From Bradyrhizobium elkanii WSM2783 (GTDB taxonomy: Bacteria; Pseudomonadota; Alphaproteobacteria; Rhizobiales; Xanthobacteraceae): a DNA stretch of 64,000 nt. Numbering within the stretch: the stretch's first letter is position 1; every line of letters begins with the position of its first letter. The stretch covers positions 25,619 through 89,618 of the forward strand of contig NZ_AXAP01000037.1 of assembly GCF_000472865.1 (NCBI RefSeq), in the 5' to 3' direction. Position numbers and translations under genes: made by a program. The notes beneath the pieces are model-generated. The model did not search any database and had not been told where the DNA came from. It saw only the letters and a list, made by a program, of their open reading frames with translations. This document shows positions 15,968 to 24,581 of this stretch, piece by piece.

Positions 15968-17146
15968 ATGAACAGCCCCAGCCGGGTGATCACCTACGTC
16001 AACGCCGCCCATTTCATTGACCATTATTCGATGCTGATCTTCGCCGCCGCCGTCATCGTGATGGGTCCGGCGCTCGGCATGGCCTATTCGGAATTGCTGC
16101 CATACGCCACGCCGGGGTTCATCGCCTTCGGCGCCGGCTCGCTGCTGACAGGCTGGCTCGGCGACCGCTGGAGCCGCCGCCATATGATGGTGATCTTCTT
16201 CATCGGCATCGGGCTGTCCATGATTTCGGTCGGCTTCGTGCAGACCCCGCTGCAGCTTGGTGCGGCGCTGCTGGCGATCGGCGTGTTCGCCTCGATCTAC
16301 CATCCGGTCGGCACTGCCATGATCGTGTCCTATGCCAACAAGCTCGGCCGCGAGATGGGGCTGAACGGGGTCTGGGGTAATCTCGGCGTCGCCTCCTCGG
16401 CGCTGGTCACCGGCGTGATCGGCCAGTATCTCGGTTGGCGCTTTGCCTTCATCATTCCCGGCATCGTCACCGTGCTGCTCGGCATCGCCTTCGCGCTGAC
16501 CGTGGTGCATGAGGATCGCAAGGGGAGCAAGCAGGCCGCAGCCCAGGCGCGCGTCGCGAAGAAGGACATGTGGCGCGTGATCCTGTCGCTCCTGATCGTG
16601 GTGATCGCGATCTCCACCACCTTCAACGCGGTGACGGTGGCGCTGCCGAAACTGTTCGCCGAACGGCTCGCCGACCTGACCAGGAGCCCGGCGCTGCTCG
16701 GCGTGATCGCAGCCTGCGTCTATGTGTTCGGCGCGATGACGCAGTACACGATCGGCAAATTGCTCGACCACCATTCGCTTAAGACGGTGGCGCTGCCGCT
16801 GTCCTTCATGCTGGCGCCGTTCCTCTATCTGGCAGCGACGCTGTCGGACCTGCCGCTGATCCTGGTGTCGATCGGCATCGTGATGGGCGCGTTCGGTCAG
16901 GTCACGGTCAACGATGCCATGGTCGGCAAATACACCAGCGAGGAATGGCGGTCGCGCGCCTATGCGGTGCGCTATTTCGTCGGTTTCACCGCGGCCGGCG
17001 CCTCGGTCGGGTTGGTCGCCTGGCTTTACGAGCAGGGCGGGTTCGTCACCATGCTGCGCGCGTTCGCCGCGCTCTGTCTATTGGCGATCGCAGCGGCCAT
17101 TATCCTGCCCAATGAGATCAGGACGCCGGCGCCGCAGGCGAACTGA
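15968..17146 (+). CDS. MFS transporter
   Basis: A 392-residue integral membrane protein with about 12 hydrophobic segments. The loop 2-3 signature of the major facilitator superfamily appears as GWLGDRWSRRHMMV, and the central cytoplasmic loop is rich in Lys/Arg (DRKGSKQAAAQARVAKKD). MFS carriers move small solutes by proton coupling; the substrate is not evident, and import and export are both possible. It is divergent from the AraC regulator. Confidence 0.9.
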   Translation: MNSPSRVITYVNAAHFIDHYSMLIFAAAVIVMGPALGMAYSELLPYATPGFIAFGAGSLLTGWLGDRWSRRHMMVIFFIGIGLSMISVGFVQTPLQLGAALLAIGVFASIYHPVGTAMIVSYANKLGREMGLNGVWGNLGVASSALVTGVIGQYLGWRFAFIIPGIVTVLLGIAFALTVVHEDRKGSKQAAAQARVAKKDMWRVILSLLIVVIAISTTFNAVTVALPKLFAERLADLTRSPALLGVIAACVYVFGAMTQYTIGKLLDHHSLKTVALPLSFMLAPFLYLAATLSDLPLILVSIGIVMGAFGQVTVNDAMVGKYTSEEWRSRAYAVRYFVGFTAAGASVGLVAWLYEQGGFVTMLRAFAALCLLAIAAAIILPNEIRTPAPQAN

Positions 17147-17345
17147 GGCTGGGGATATTTTGTCGCGGACACGCAAGGTTGATCGTTATGTGAACTGCAT
17201 CACTTCATGCGCTGCACAATATCTGGCAAACTTGTTCGGGGTAAGGAGTGTGATAGGCTCTTTATGGGTAGACCTTTAGGTTTCGGGGGCTGAGGCTAAT
17301 TGCGCCTCAACGCTGTATTTGCGGTTTTTGGAGCCCAACCGATCC

Positions 17346-18908
17346 ATGGGTGAGATTCGCGACTTTAAGTCGGGCAGGCACGAGCGGCCGCCGGGTGATC
17401 CGACGCCGCGGCGCCTTGCCGCGATCGTCGCAGGCGACATCGCCGGCTACAGCCGTCTGATGCAGCTCGATGAGGAGGGCACGCACAACCGCGTCAAGCG
17501 GATCGAGCGCGACCTGATCGAGCCGACCATCGTCGAGCATCACGGCAAGCTGGTGAAGACGACCGGCGACGGCTTCATTGCGATGTTCGACAGTCCGGTC
17601 GAAGCCGTCAGGTGCAGCATCGTGATCCAGCAGAACCTGGTCGGCCGCAACGCGGCGGTACCGAGGGACTACTGGATCGAGTACCGGATCGGCGTCAATC
17701 TCGGCGACGTCATCATCGAGCCCGACGACATCTATGGCGACGGCGTCAACGTTGCCTCGCGTCTTGAAGGGATCGCCGAGCCGGGGCAGGTCTTCATTTC
17801 CGGCGGCATCTACGAACAGATCAAGCACAAGCTGGTGTGCGGCTACGAGTCGCTCGGCGACCGCAAAGTCAAGAACATCACCGACCCGGTGCGGGTCTAT
17901 CGCGTGCTGCCGGATGCCGCGGCCTTCCAGCGGACGCGCCGGCGGCGCGAGAACGTCCTGATCTTCCTGCTCAGCATCACGCTCGCGATCATCGCCGGCG
18001 GCATCCTCTGGTCCTTGCTGATACCGCGGAGCGAAAAGCTGGCGGTGCGAACCCCGGCGCCAGCGGCATCACCGTCGCCCGCGGCATCGCCGAAGGCGGC
18101 CGAGCCGGCGCCCGCCACGAAACAGGCGGCAGCTCCCGCTGCCAGTCCCACGGCGCAACCGCAGCCGCCGCAGCCCTCCGCGAGCCCGGCCGTGACGGCG
18201 GTCGCGCCCCCGACGCCGCCCACGCCGTCCGTGCGGGAGCCCGAGATGGTCGCGCTTCAGGGCGGCAGCTTCTCGATGGGCAGCAATGACGACGCGTCGG
18301 AGCGGCCGATCCGAAGGGTGACGGTCAAGCCATTCGCCATCGCCAAATATCCGGTCACGGTCCGCGAATGGAACGCGTGCGCCGCCGCCAAGGTGTGCGG
18401 CTTCACGGCGACCGGAAAGGACGAGGCGCCGGTCACGAATGTGAGCTGGAGCGATGCCAAACAATACGTCACTTGGCTCGCGGACGTCACGAAGAAGGCC
18501 TATCGGCTTCCGAGCGAAGCCGAATGGGAGTTTGCTGCCCGCGGCGGAACGCAGACCAGATATTGGTGGGGCGAGCAGATGCAGCCGGGCATGGCCAGTT
18601 GCAAGGATTGCGGCGACAGCGCCGCCGCCGAGCAGCCGACCAAGGTCGGCAACTTCAAGTCCAATCCGTTCGGGCTGCATGACATGGGCGGCGGGGTCGA
18701 CCAGTGGGTCGAGGATTGCTGGCACAAGAATTATCAGGGTGCGCCGGCCGATGGTTCTCCCTGGCTTGGCGGAGACTGCACATCCCATGTGCTCCGCTCC
18801 GGCTCCTGGAAGAATGACACGCGTTATGTGCGACCGGCCAATCGGGATAACTACGACACCAACGTTCGATATCCGACCCATGGCTTCCGGGTCGCGCTGT
18901 CGCCTTAA
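17346..18908 (+). CDS. membrane nucleotide cyclase with periplasmic FGE/SUMF1-like domain
   Basis: A 520-residue fusion. Residues about 24-190 form a class III adenylate/guanylate cyclase catalytic domain with metal-binding Asp31 (VAGDIAGYSRLM) and Asp75 (KTTGDGF) and the GDGVNVASRL segment. One membrane helix spans about 203-225, followed by a Pro/Ala linker (about 235-300). An FGE-sulfatase-like domain (300-520) follows, with MVALQGGSFSMGS, YRLPSEAEWEFAARGG and VLRSGSW. The two active-site cysteines of true formylglycine-generating enzymes are absent; RPANR stands where CRxAxR is expected, so it is probably a sensor fold. An ATG at 17346 has GGAG upstream; a TTG at 17319 is possible. It is followed after 25 bases by a DUF4399 gene. 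Confidence 0.88.
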   Translation: MGEIRDFKSGRHERPPGDPTPRRLAAIVAGDIAGYSRLMQLDEEGTHNRVKRIERDLIEPTIVEHHGKLVKTTGDGFIAMFDSPVEAVRCSIVIQQNLVGRNAAVPRDYWIEYRIGVNLGDVIIEPDDIYGDGVNVASRLEGIAEPGQVFISGGIYEQIKHKLVCGYESLGDRKVKNITDPVRVYRVLPDAAAFQRTRRRRENVLIFLLSITLAIIAGGILWSLLIPRSEKLAVRTPAPAASPSPAASPKAAEPAPATKQAAAPAASPTAQPQPPQPSASPAVTAVAPPTPPTPSVREPEMVALQGGSFSMGSNDDASERPIRRVTVKPFAIAKYPVTVREWNACAAAKVCGFTATGKDEAPVTNVSWSDAKQYVTWLADVTKKAYRLPSEAEWEFAARGGTQTRYWWGEQMQPGMASCKDCGDSAAAEQPTKVGNFKSNPFGLHDMGGGVDQWVEDCWHKNYQGAPADGSPWLGGDCTSHVLRSGSWKNDTRYVRPANRDNYDTNVRYPTHGFRVALSP

Positions 18909-18933
18909 AGTATTTGGATTGGGGGAGGGGGCA

Positions 18934-19359
18934 ATGAGAGTTGCGCGTACGCTTCTGATTTCTGCGGTCCTGTCGTCGCTTACGAACGTTGCGCACGCGC
19001 AGGACAAGCCTGCACCGAAGGATGCGGTCCTGTATTTCGTCTGGCCGCAGAATGGCACGACCATCAAGGGCGCCTTCTGGGCCCGCTTCGGCCTGCGCAA
19101 CATGGGCGTGACCCATGCCGGCGATGACTATGCGAACGCCGGTCATCACCATCTGCTGATCGACGTCGACGAGCCGCTCAATCCGAACGAGCCGATCCCA
19201 TCGGACAAGTCCCACCTGCATTTCGGTGCAGGCCAGACCGAGGCGCGTATCGAGCTGCCGCCCGGCAAGCACACCTTGCAGCTCGTGCTCGGTGACGCCA
19301 AGCACTATCCCTTCAAGCCGCCGGTCGTGTCGGAGAAGATCACGATCCGCGTCAGATGA
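18934..19359 (+). CDS. exported DUF4399 protein
   Basis: A 141-residue protein with a signal peptide (about 1-22, ending VAHAQD). The DUF4399 pattern is clear: VWPQNGTTIKGAFWARFGLRNMGV, AGHHHLLIDVD, SDKSHLHFGAGQTEARIELPPG, HTLQLVLGDAKHYPF. The His-rich strands suggest metal binding, but no function is established. A GGGGGAGGGGGCA stretch precedes the ATG. It is probably cotranscribed with the cyclase 25 bases upstream, so it could be part of the same periplasmic sensing unit. Confidence 0.85.
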   Translation: MRVARTLLISAVLSSLTNVAHAQDKPAPKDAVLYFVWPQNGTTIKGAFWARFGLRNMGVTHAGDDYANAGHHHLLIDVDEPLNPNEPIPSDKSHLHFGAGQTEARIELPPGKHTLQLVLGDAKHYPFKPPVVSEKITIRVR

Positions 19360-19464
19360 ATTTGTAGTGTCGGCCGGCTTGCGAAAACTGGCGGTTGCCT
19401 GTTTCCCCATCATGCGGTTTGTTGCTGCAACAGCCGGGCACCAGACTCGGCGTGGAGGAAGCCG

Positions 19465-20262
19465 ATGGCCAGTCAATTGCCCCTTATCACAAGCCTTGTT
19501 GTCGCGGTCGCCGTGATGGCCGCACCCGCCAGTGCCGACGCGCTGAAGGACGAGATCGCGCCGACCGGCAAGCTCCGCGTCGCGATTGCGATCAGTCCGG
19601 CGGGCGGTGCGTTCTGGTGCACCAAGACCGAAACCGGCTATGCCGGCGTGCCGGTCGATCTCGGCAAGGCAATGGCCACGCAGCTCGGCGTACCCGTTGA
19701 ATATGTCGTGCACCAGAATTCTGGACAGATCACCGATGCGGCATCGAAGGGCACCTGGGACGTCACCTTCCTGCCCAAGGATCCAGAGCGCGAAACCAAG
19801 ATGACGTTCGGCCCGATTTATGAGGTCGCGGACGCCACCTACATCGTCAGGCCGGGCTCGGCGGTGACGAATTTCGCCAGCCTCGACCAGCCGGGCGTCA
19901 AGGTCGCCGCCGTCAACAACACCACCACGATGCGGGGTGCGATCGCGCACCTGAAGAACGCCAAGGTGACGGGCTATCAGACCTATGACGAGATCTTCAA
20001 CCTCCTGAAAAGTGGCGAGGTCGACGCGTTCGCGCTGTCGCGCGACCAGCTCAATGCTATGGCGAAGAATATTCCGGGCACCCGGGTGCTGGACGAAACC
20101 TTCAAGCAGACGGTGACTGCGGTCGCGGTCCCGCTGAATCATCCGCTGTCGGCGACTTTTGCGACCAAGTTCATGACGGAAGCGACTGCCAACGGCACGC
20201 TCCGCAAAGCCTATGACAATAACGGGCTGAAGGACGCGCCGATCCGGACGCAGGCCAAATAG
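19465..20262 (+). CDS. orphan extracellular solute-binding protein (family 3)
   Basis: A 265-residue periplasmic binding protein with a signal peptide ending near ASADA. The type 2 fold of amino-acid binding proteins is seen in GKLRVAIA, YAGVPVDLGKAMATQLGV, WDVTFLPKDPERETKMTFGP, YEVADATYIVRPGS and SGEVDAFALSRDQL. No permease or ATPase gene is adjacent, so it either serves a distant transporter or is a free sensor. Ligand unknown. Confidence 0.88.
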   Translation: MASQLPLITSLVVAVAVMAAPASADALKDEIAPTGKLRVAIAISPAGGAFWCTKTETGYAGVPVDLGKAMATQLGVPVEYVVHQNSGQITDAASKGTWDVTFLPKDPERETKMTFGPIYEVADATYIVRPGSAVTNFASLDQPGVKVAAVNNTTTMRGAIAHLKNAKVTGYQTYDEIFNLLKSGEVDAFALSRDQLNAMAKNIPGTRVLDETFKQTVTAVAVPLNHPLSATFATKFMTEATANGTLRKAYDNNGLKDAPIRTQAK

Positions 20263-20703
20263 GCGCCCAGTCCTCAGTGTGCGTGCCGTATAGGCAGCGT
20301 GCCCAAATCAGCGGCATGGCTTCACCAGGGCGGCGCAGCGACAACTGCCTAAAGCCCCTGCAATTCCCGGCCGTTCTCCACCGATCGGCGAGCACCGCTG
20401 TTGGCACATCGATTGCTTTTGGATGTACCAGTCAATGACGACTGCCGTCCTTCGGATTGCCTGGGCCAGCGTTGGCTGAAGGTGCAGGGATCAAAGCGAC
20501 CTTATTCGGACGCGCCGAGCAGTCGTTAAAGACGACACCCCGTATCCCTGTTCCAACTGGGCTCCGCCAACCGCAGCGTCGCAGCAGGAATCATTCCTGT
20601 CGCGCCGTAGATCCGGCGCGCGTCCAGGACGGCCACTCATCCTTCATATCCGCGCTGCGGCCGAGCCGCGGTGTTGTTGGTTTTGCGAACAAGGGGAACT
20701 GGA
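20263..20703. other. 441-bp intergenic region before the FNT transporter
   Basis: No credible gene. It contains the sigma-54 promoter at 20402-20416, leaving a predicted leader of about 275 bases. The leader can form several small hairpins, for example gtcgt-taaag-acgac near 20525, caggaa-tca-ttcctg near 20590 and cgcgccg-tagatc-cggcgcg near 20605. Confidence 0.6.
20402..20416 (+). promoter_or_regulatory. sigma-54 (RpoN) promoter
   Basis: TGGCAC (20402-20407), five bases, TTGC (20413-20416): an exact match to the TGGCAC-N5-TTGC consensus, with the -24 GG and -12 GC in phase. The start of transcription would be near 20428, upstream of the formate/nitrite transporter, in line with nitrogen control through NtrC. 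Confidence 0.65.
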
Positions 20704-21522
20704 ATGGCCTATCTCGTGCCTTCGGAATTTGTCACCAAGATGGTGGACGCGGGTGAGTCGAAGATCTTCATGTCGACGCGCGACACGGTGATCCGTGCTT
20801 ATATGGCAGGCGCGATCCTGGCGCTCGCCGCGGCCTTTGCGGTGAGCGTCAACGTATCGACCGGTGTGCCGATCGTCGGCGCGGCGCTGTTTCCGGTCGG
20901 TTTCTGCATGCTCTATCTGTTCGGCTTCGATCTTCTGACCGGCGTGTTCGTGCTGTCGCCGCTGGCCTGGATTGACAGGCGGCCGGGCGTGACGCTCGGC
21001 GGCGTGCTGCGCAACTGGGGCCTCGTGTTCATCGGGAATTTTGCCGGCGCCTTCACCGTGGCTGTGATGATGGCGATCGTCTCGACCTTCGGCTTCTCTT
21101 CGCCGCCCGACAAGGTCGGCCAGATCATCGGCACCATCGGCGAAAGCCGCACGGTCGGCTATGCCGCGCACGGCGCGGCGGGCATGCTGACGCTGTTCGT
21201 TCGCGGCATGCTCTGCAACTGGATGGTCTCTGCCGGCGTCGTCGGCGCAATGATCTCGACCACCGTCAGCGGCAAAGTGATCGCGATGTGGATGCCGATC
21301 ATGCTGTTCTTCTTCATGACCTTCGAGCATTCGGTCGTGAACATGTTCCTGTTCCCTTCGGGACTGCTACTCGGCGGCAAGTTCACCATCATGGACTATC
21401 TGATCTGGAATGAGATTCCGACCGTGCTCGGCAACCTCGTCGGCGGTCTCGCCTTCACCGGGCTGACGCTCTACGCCACCCATGTGAAGACAGCGCCGAG
21501 GCGCGAGCGCCTCGCGGCTTGA
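20704..21522 (+). CDS. formate/nitrite transporter (FNT family)
   Basis: A 272-residue channel protein with about six membrane helices and the FNT features AAFAVSVN, LFGFDLLTGVFVLSPLAW, a Lys/His-containing second half (FFFMTFEHSVVNMFLFPSG) and a typical C-terminus. It moves small monovalent anions such as nitrite or formate. The ATG at 20704 has AGGGGAA upstream. A sigma-54 promoter lies about 290 bases upstream. A phosphatase-kinase gene follows after 59 bases with a hairpin between. Nitrite uptake for assimilation is the likelier role, but nas/nir genes are not in view. Confidence 0.88.
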   Translation: MAYLVPSEFVTKMVDAGESKIFMSTRDTVIRAYMAGAILALAAAFAVSVNVSTGVPIVGAALFPVGFCMLYLFGFDLLTGVFVLSPLAWIDRRPGVTLGGVLRNWGLVFIGNFAGAFTVAVMMAIVSTFGFSSPPDKVGQIIGTIGESRTVGYAAHGAAGMLTLFVRGMLCNWMVSAGVVGAMISTTVSGKVIAMWMPIMLFFFMTFEHSVVNMFLFPSGLLLGGKFTIMDYLIWNEIPTVLGNLVGGLAFTGLTLYATHVKTAPRRERLAA

Positions 21523-21534
21523 TCTGATCGCGCA

Positions 21535-21565
21535 TATGGGTCTCTCCTTTGCGGAGAGACCCATT
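21535..21565 (+). terminator. perfect 12-bp hairpin between FNT and kinase genes
   Basis: Arms atgggtctctcc (21536-21547) and ggagagacccat (21553-21564) enclose a 5-base loop. There is no T-run, so it may be an attenuator or mRNA-stabilising structure rather than a simple terminator. It ends 17 bases before the next ATG. Confidence 0.5.
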
Positions 21566-21581
21566 GCCTCTTCACCTCGCG

Positions 21582-23321
21582 ATGTCGCGCCATTTGAAAA
21601 TATCGGTCGGGCAGTGTTCCGATAGGGGCCGCAAGGAAACCAATCAGGATTTTCATGGCGTCCTGATTCCGAGCGAGCCGCTGCTCGGCCTGAAGGGCAT
21701 CGCGATCGTGCTCGCCGATGGCATCAGCTCGAGCAGCGTCAGCCGTATTGCAAGCGAGTCGGCCGTCAAGGGGTTCTTGACCGACTATTACTGCACCTCG
21801 GAATCCTGGTCGGTGAAGACCTCGGCGCAGCGCGTGCTGGAAGCCACCAATTCGTGGTTGCATGCGCAGACTCGGCGCAGCCAGAACCCTTACGAAAAGG
21901 ACAAGGGCTATGTCTGCACGCTGAGCGCCATGGTGATCAAGTCGACCACCGCGCATATCTTCCACGTCGGCGACTGCCGGATCTATCGGCTCGCCGGCAA
22001 CAGCCTTGAGCAACTGACCACCGACCACCGCGTGGTCTTGTCCTCGGTGCAGAGCTATCTCGGCCGTGCCTTGGGCGTTAATGCCCAGGTCGAGATCGAC
22101 TACCAGTCGTTCAGGGTCGAGCCGGGCGACATGTTCCTGTTGGCGACCGACGGCATCTATGAGCATGTCGCACCGCGCCAGTTGGCAAAGATAATCGTCG
22201 ACGGCGCCGATGACCTCGACAAGGCGGCGAAGGCCATCGTCGAGCAGGCCTATGAGCGCGGTAGCCAGGACAATCTCACGGTCCAGATCGTGCGTATCGA
22301 CGAACTGCCGGAGAGCAGCGCCAGCGAGGCGTTCGGCCAATCGAGCGAGTTGCCGTTGCCGCCGCTCTTGGAAGCCAGGATGGCGTTCGACGGCTACACC
22401 ATCGTGCGCGAACTGCATGGCAGCAGCCGCAGCCACATCTACCTCGCCGTTGATGACGACACCGGCACCACGGTGACAATCAAGATTCCGTCGATCGATC
22501 TGCGCGACGATCCCGCCTATCTGAAGCGGTTCATGATGGAGGAATGGGTCGCCAAGCGCATCGACAGCCCGCATGTGCTGAAGCCCTGGACGCCACCGCG
22601 CAAGCGCAATTGTCTCTACGTCGTGACCGAACTCATCGACGGGCAGACGCTTCGGCAATGGATGATCGACAATCCGAGCCCGCAGCTTGAGACGGTCCGC
22701 GGCATTGTCGAGCAAATCGCCAAGGGCATCCGCGCCTTCCACCGCAAGGAGATGCTGCACCAGGACATCAGGCCCGACAACATCATGATCGACAAGACCG
22801 GCACGGTGAAGATCATCGATTTCGGATCGACGAGGATCACCGGCGTGGTCGAGGCGGCGCCCTTGGACGGCCGCAACGAGATTCTCGGCACCCAGCAATA
22901 CACTGCCCCGGAATATTTCCTGGGCGAGCCTGGCACGCCGCGCTCGGATCTGTACTCGCTCGGGGTCATCACCTATCACATGCTGACGGGACGGCTGCCT
23001 TATGGCGCCCGGGTCGCCCGCGCGAGGACCCGATCGGACTTCAACAAGCTCATCTACGGCCCGGCCACGCACATCCGTGCGGACATCCCGATCTGGGTCG
23101 ATCGAGCAATGGAGCGGGCCGTGCATCCCAATCCATACAAGCGATATGACAGTCTGTCGGAGTTCTTGTTCGACCTCCGCAATCCCAACGCAAGATATCT
23201 CACGACGTCATCGACCCCTCTGATCGAGCGTAACCCGCTGTTGTTCTGGAAATGCACGACGCTCGTGCTGGCACTCGCCCTGGTCCTCCTGCTGGCCTAC
23301 GGCGCGCATCGTTTTCATTAG
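21582..23321 (+). CDS. bifunctional PP2C phosphatase / Ser-Thr protein kinase, membrane-anchored
   Basis: A 579-residue fusion. Residues about 5-240 are a PP2C-type phosphatase with ETNQDF (Asp23), VLADGIS (Asp46), VGDCRIYR, LATDGIYEH and SQDNLTVQIV metal-ligand motifs. Residues about 265-530 are a Hanks-type kinase with an IKIP lysine, catalytic loop HQDIRPDN and DFGSTR. A C-terminal helix (about 553-573) anchors it in the membrane with both domains cytoplasmic. The ATG at 21582 is chosen over a TTG at 21549 inside the preceding hairpin. Such fusions are known next to nitrate/nitrite genes, which fits the FNT neighbour. Targets are unknown. Confidence 0.92.
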   Translation: MSRHLKISVGQCSDRGRKETNQDFHGVLIPSEPLLGLKGIAIVLADGISSSSVSRIASESAVKGFLTDYYCTSESWSVKTSAQRVLEATNSWLHAQTRRSQNPYEKDKGYVCTLSAMVIKSTTAHIFHVGDCRIYRLAGNSLEQLTTDHRVVLSSVQSYLGRALGVNAQVEIDYQSFRVEPGDMFLLATDGIYEHVAPRQLAKIIVDGADDLDKAAKAIVEQAYERGSQDNLTVQIVRIDELPESSASEAFGQSSELPLPPLLEARMAFDGYTIVRELHGSSRSHIYLAVDDDTGTTVTIKIPSIDLRDDPAYLKRFMMEEWVAKRIDSPHVLKPWTPPRKRNCLYVVTELIDGQTLRQWMIDNPSPQLETVRGIVEQIAKGIRAFHRKEMLHQDIRPDNIMIDKTGTVKIIDFGSTRITGVVEAAPLDGRNEILGTQQYTAPEYFLGEPGTPRSDLYSLGVITYHMLTGRLPYGARVARARTRSDFNKLIYGPATHIRADIPIWVDRAMERAVHPNPYKRYDSLSEFLFDLRNPNARYLTTSSTPLIERNPLLFWKCTTLVLALALVLLLAYGAHRFH

Positions 23322-23550
23322 AGCGCGAACTCATGAACTCGGTCAGGTTCGCTTGAGAGCGACACAATTACTCGCGGCAGCGAAATGGCGCGATGGCCAC
23401 AAGCCGACGGCGGGAGCGCAACTTGTCGCCAGTTTTGCGGCGCTGCTCGCCGACCGAGACACCGACTATGTCACATTCTATGCATCCACCGCTACCACGA
23501 TGCTTATTCCGCCAGGTTCCACACTTGCCCAAGTAAGGACGGATCTGTCA

Positions 23551-24458
23551 TCACCTTGTCATCTCTTCCTTTAGCCAGTCGACAAAGCGGTCAACATGTC
23601 GTGGATCCGCCCGGGTTTGCAAAATACGTTTCACCCCTTACGGCGAGGCCAGGAAGAGGGCATCGAAGCTTCCACTGTGCCTGACCTGGAAAGAACTCTC
23701 TGGGGGCGACAATGGATCCAAAACCTTCGCGGACAGCGTGCATTGCCACGAACATGTGGTCGAAGCGGTGACCGCCTTCGAAAAGATAATCGCGGATGCC
23801 TGCTTCTTGCAGCCACGGCTCCCAATGGCCGGGGCGTGTCGCCGAAGTGATCAACGGATGCTTGAGAATGTCTGCCGGCTTCCTTACGGGGCGCTTCTTT
23901 AACAACTCCATGCTGCAAACCGGTGTGAGGTTTTCCTCAAAAAGCGCCGTCGTCCCTTTCGAATGAGCGCCGACCCGACCGGCATTTCCCCTCGTTATCA
24001 GCAGATCGTTAGAGGAGACATCCGGCGTTTGTCCCGTCATCCGGGTAGATATCCAGACTGCCACGTTAGGATATCTGGTCTCGAAGCGTTTCAATCTCGG
24101 CATCAGGAAGTACATCGCGAACGTCGACGGCGAGCACGGCCTTACTGCGATGACGTCTGACGTATTGGCAGGCCGCATCGATGTCCCGGAATGATTGGCT
24201 GAGGCGCTCAGCGAGGACTTTTCCATAAGGCGTGAGTGCGAGTCCGCGGCCCTCGCGTGTGAAGACCTGCTGTCCAAGCCAATCTTCGAGCGATCGCACC
24301 TGCTTGCTGACAGCCCCATGCGTGACGCCCAGTTCTTCGGCCGCCGCGCTCAAGCTATCGCTGCGCGCCGCGGCCGCAAAAGCACAAAGGGCGACGAGTG
24401 GCAATTCTCTTTCCTTCACTCCGACCTCCCCTCTCACCGGTTTCATCCGGTTGTCCAC
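23551..24458 (-). pseudogene. LysR-type regulator with two frameshifts
   Basis: The N-terminal frame (from ATG 24458) gives a clear helix-turn-helix (LVALCAFAAAARSDSLSAAA, then GVTHGAVSKQVRSLEDWLGQQ and TPYGKVLAERL). It loses homology near 24120-24150, where another frame takes over with STFAMYFLMPRLKRFETRYP and the effector domain. Near 23605 a second shift is needed: ANPGGS continues in a third frame as HVDRFVDWLKEEM to a TGA at 23551-23553. All three parts align end to end with a full-length GcvA-like LysR protein. It is divergent from phosphonoacetate hydrolase, so it was probably its regulator. Two sequencing errors are the alternative. Confidence 0.82.
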
Positions 24459-24581
24459 ACCGACGATCTACGACTTTTTCTCACATATCGGTGCGGTTTA
24501 TTCGATAGATTTTCACATTTCCTCGGCTTATCGAACGGGTCAAAAGCTGAAACTACAGTCGTCAACGACAGCAGAGCCGGG

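Noticed and set aside
17346..18908. Sulfatase-modifying enzyme activity of the cyclase fusion
   Set aside because: The cysteine pair required for formylglycine formation is missing and no sulfatase gene is nearby.
21471..23126. 551-codon minus-strand open frame
   Set aside because: It is opposite the PP2C-kinase gene and has no recognisable motif.
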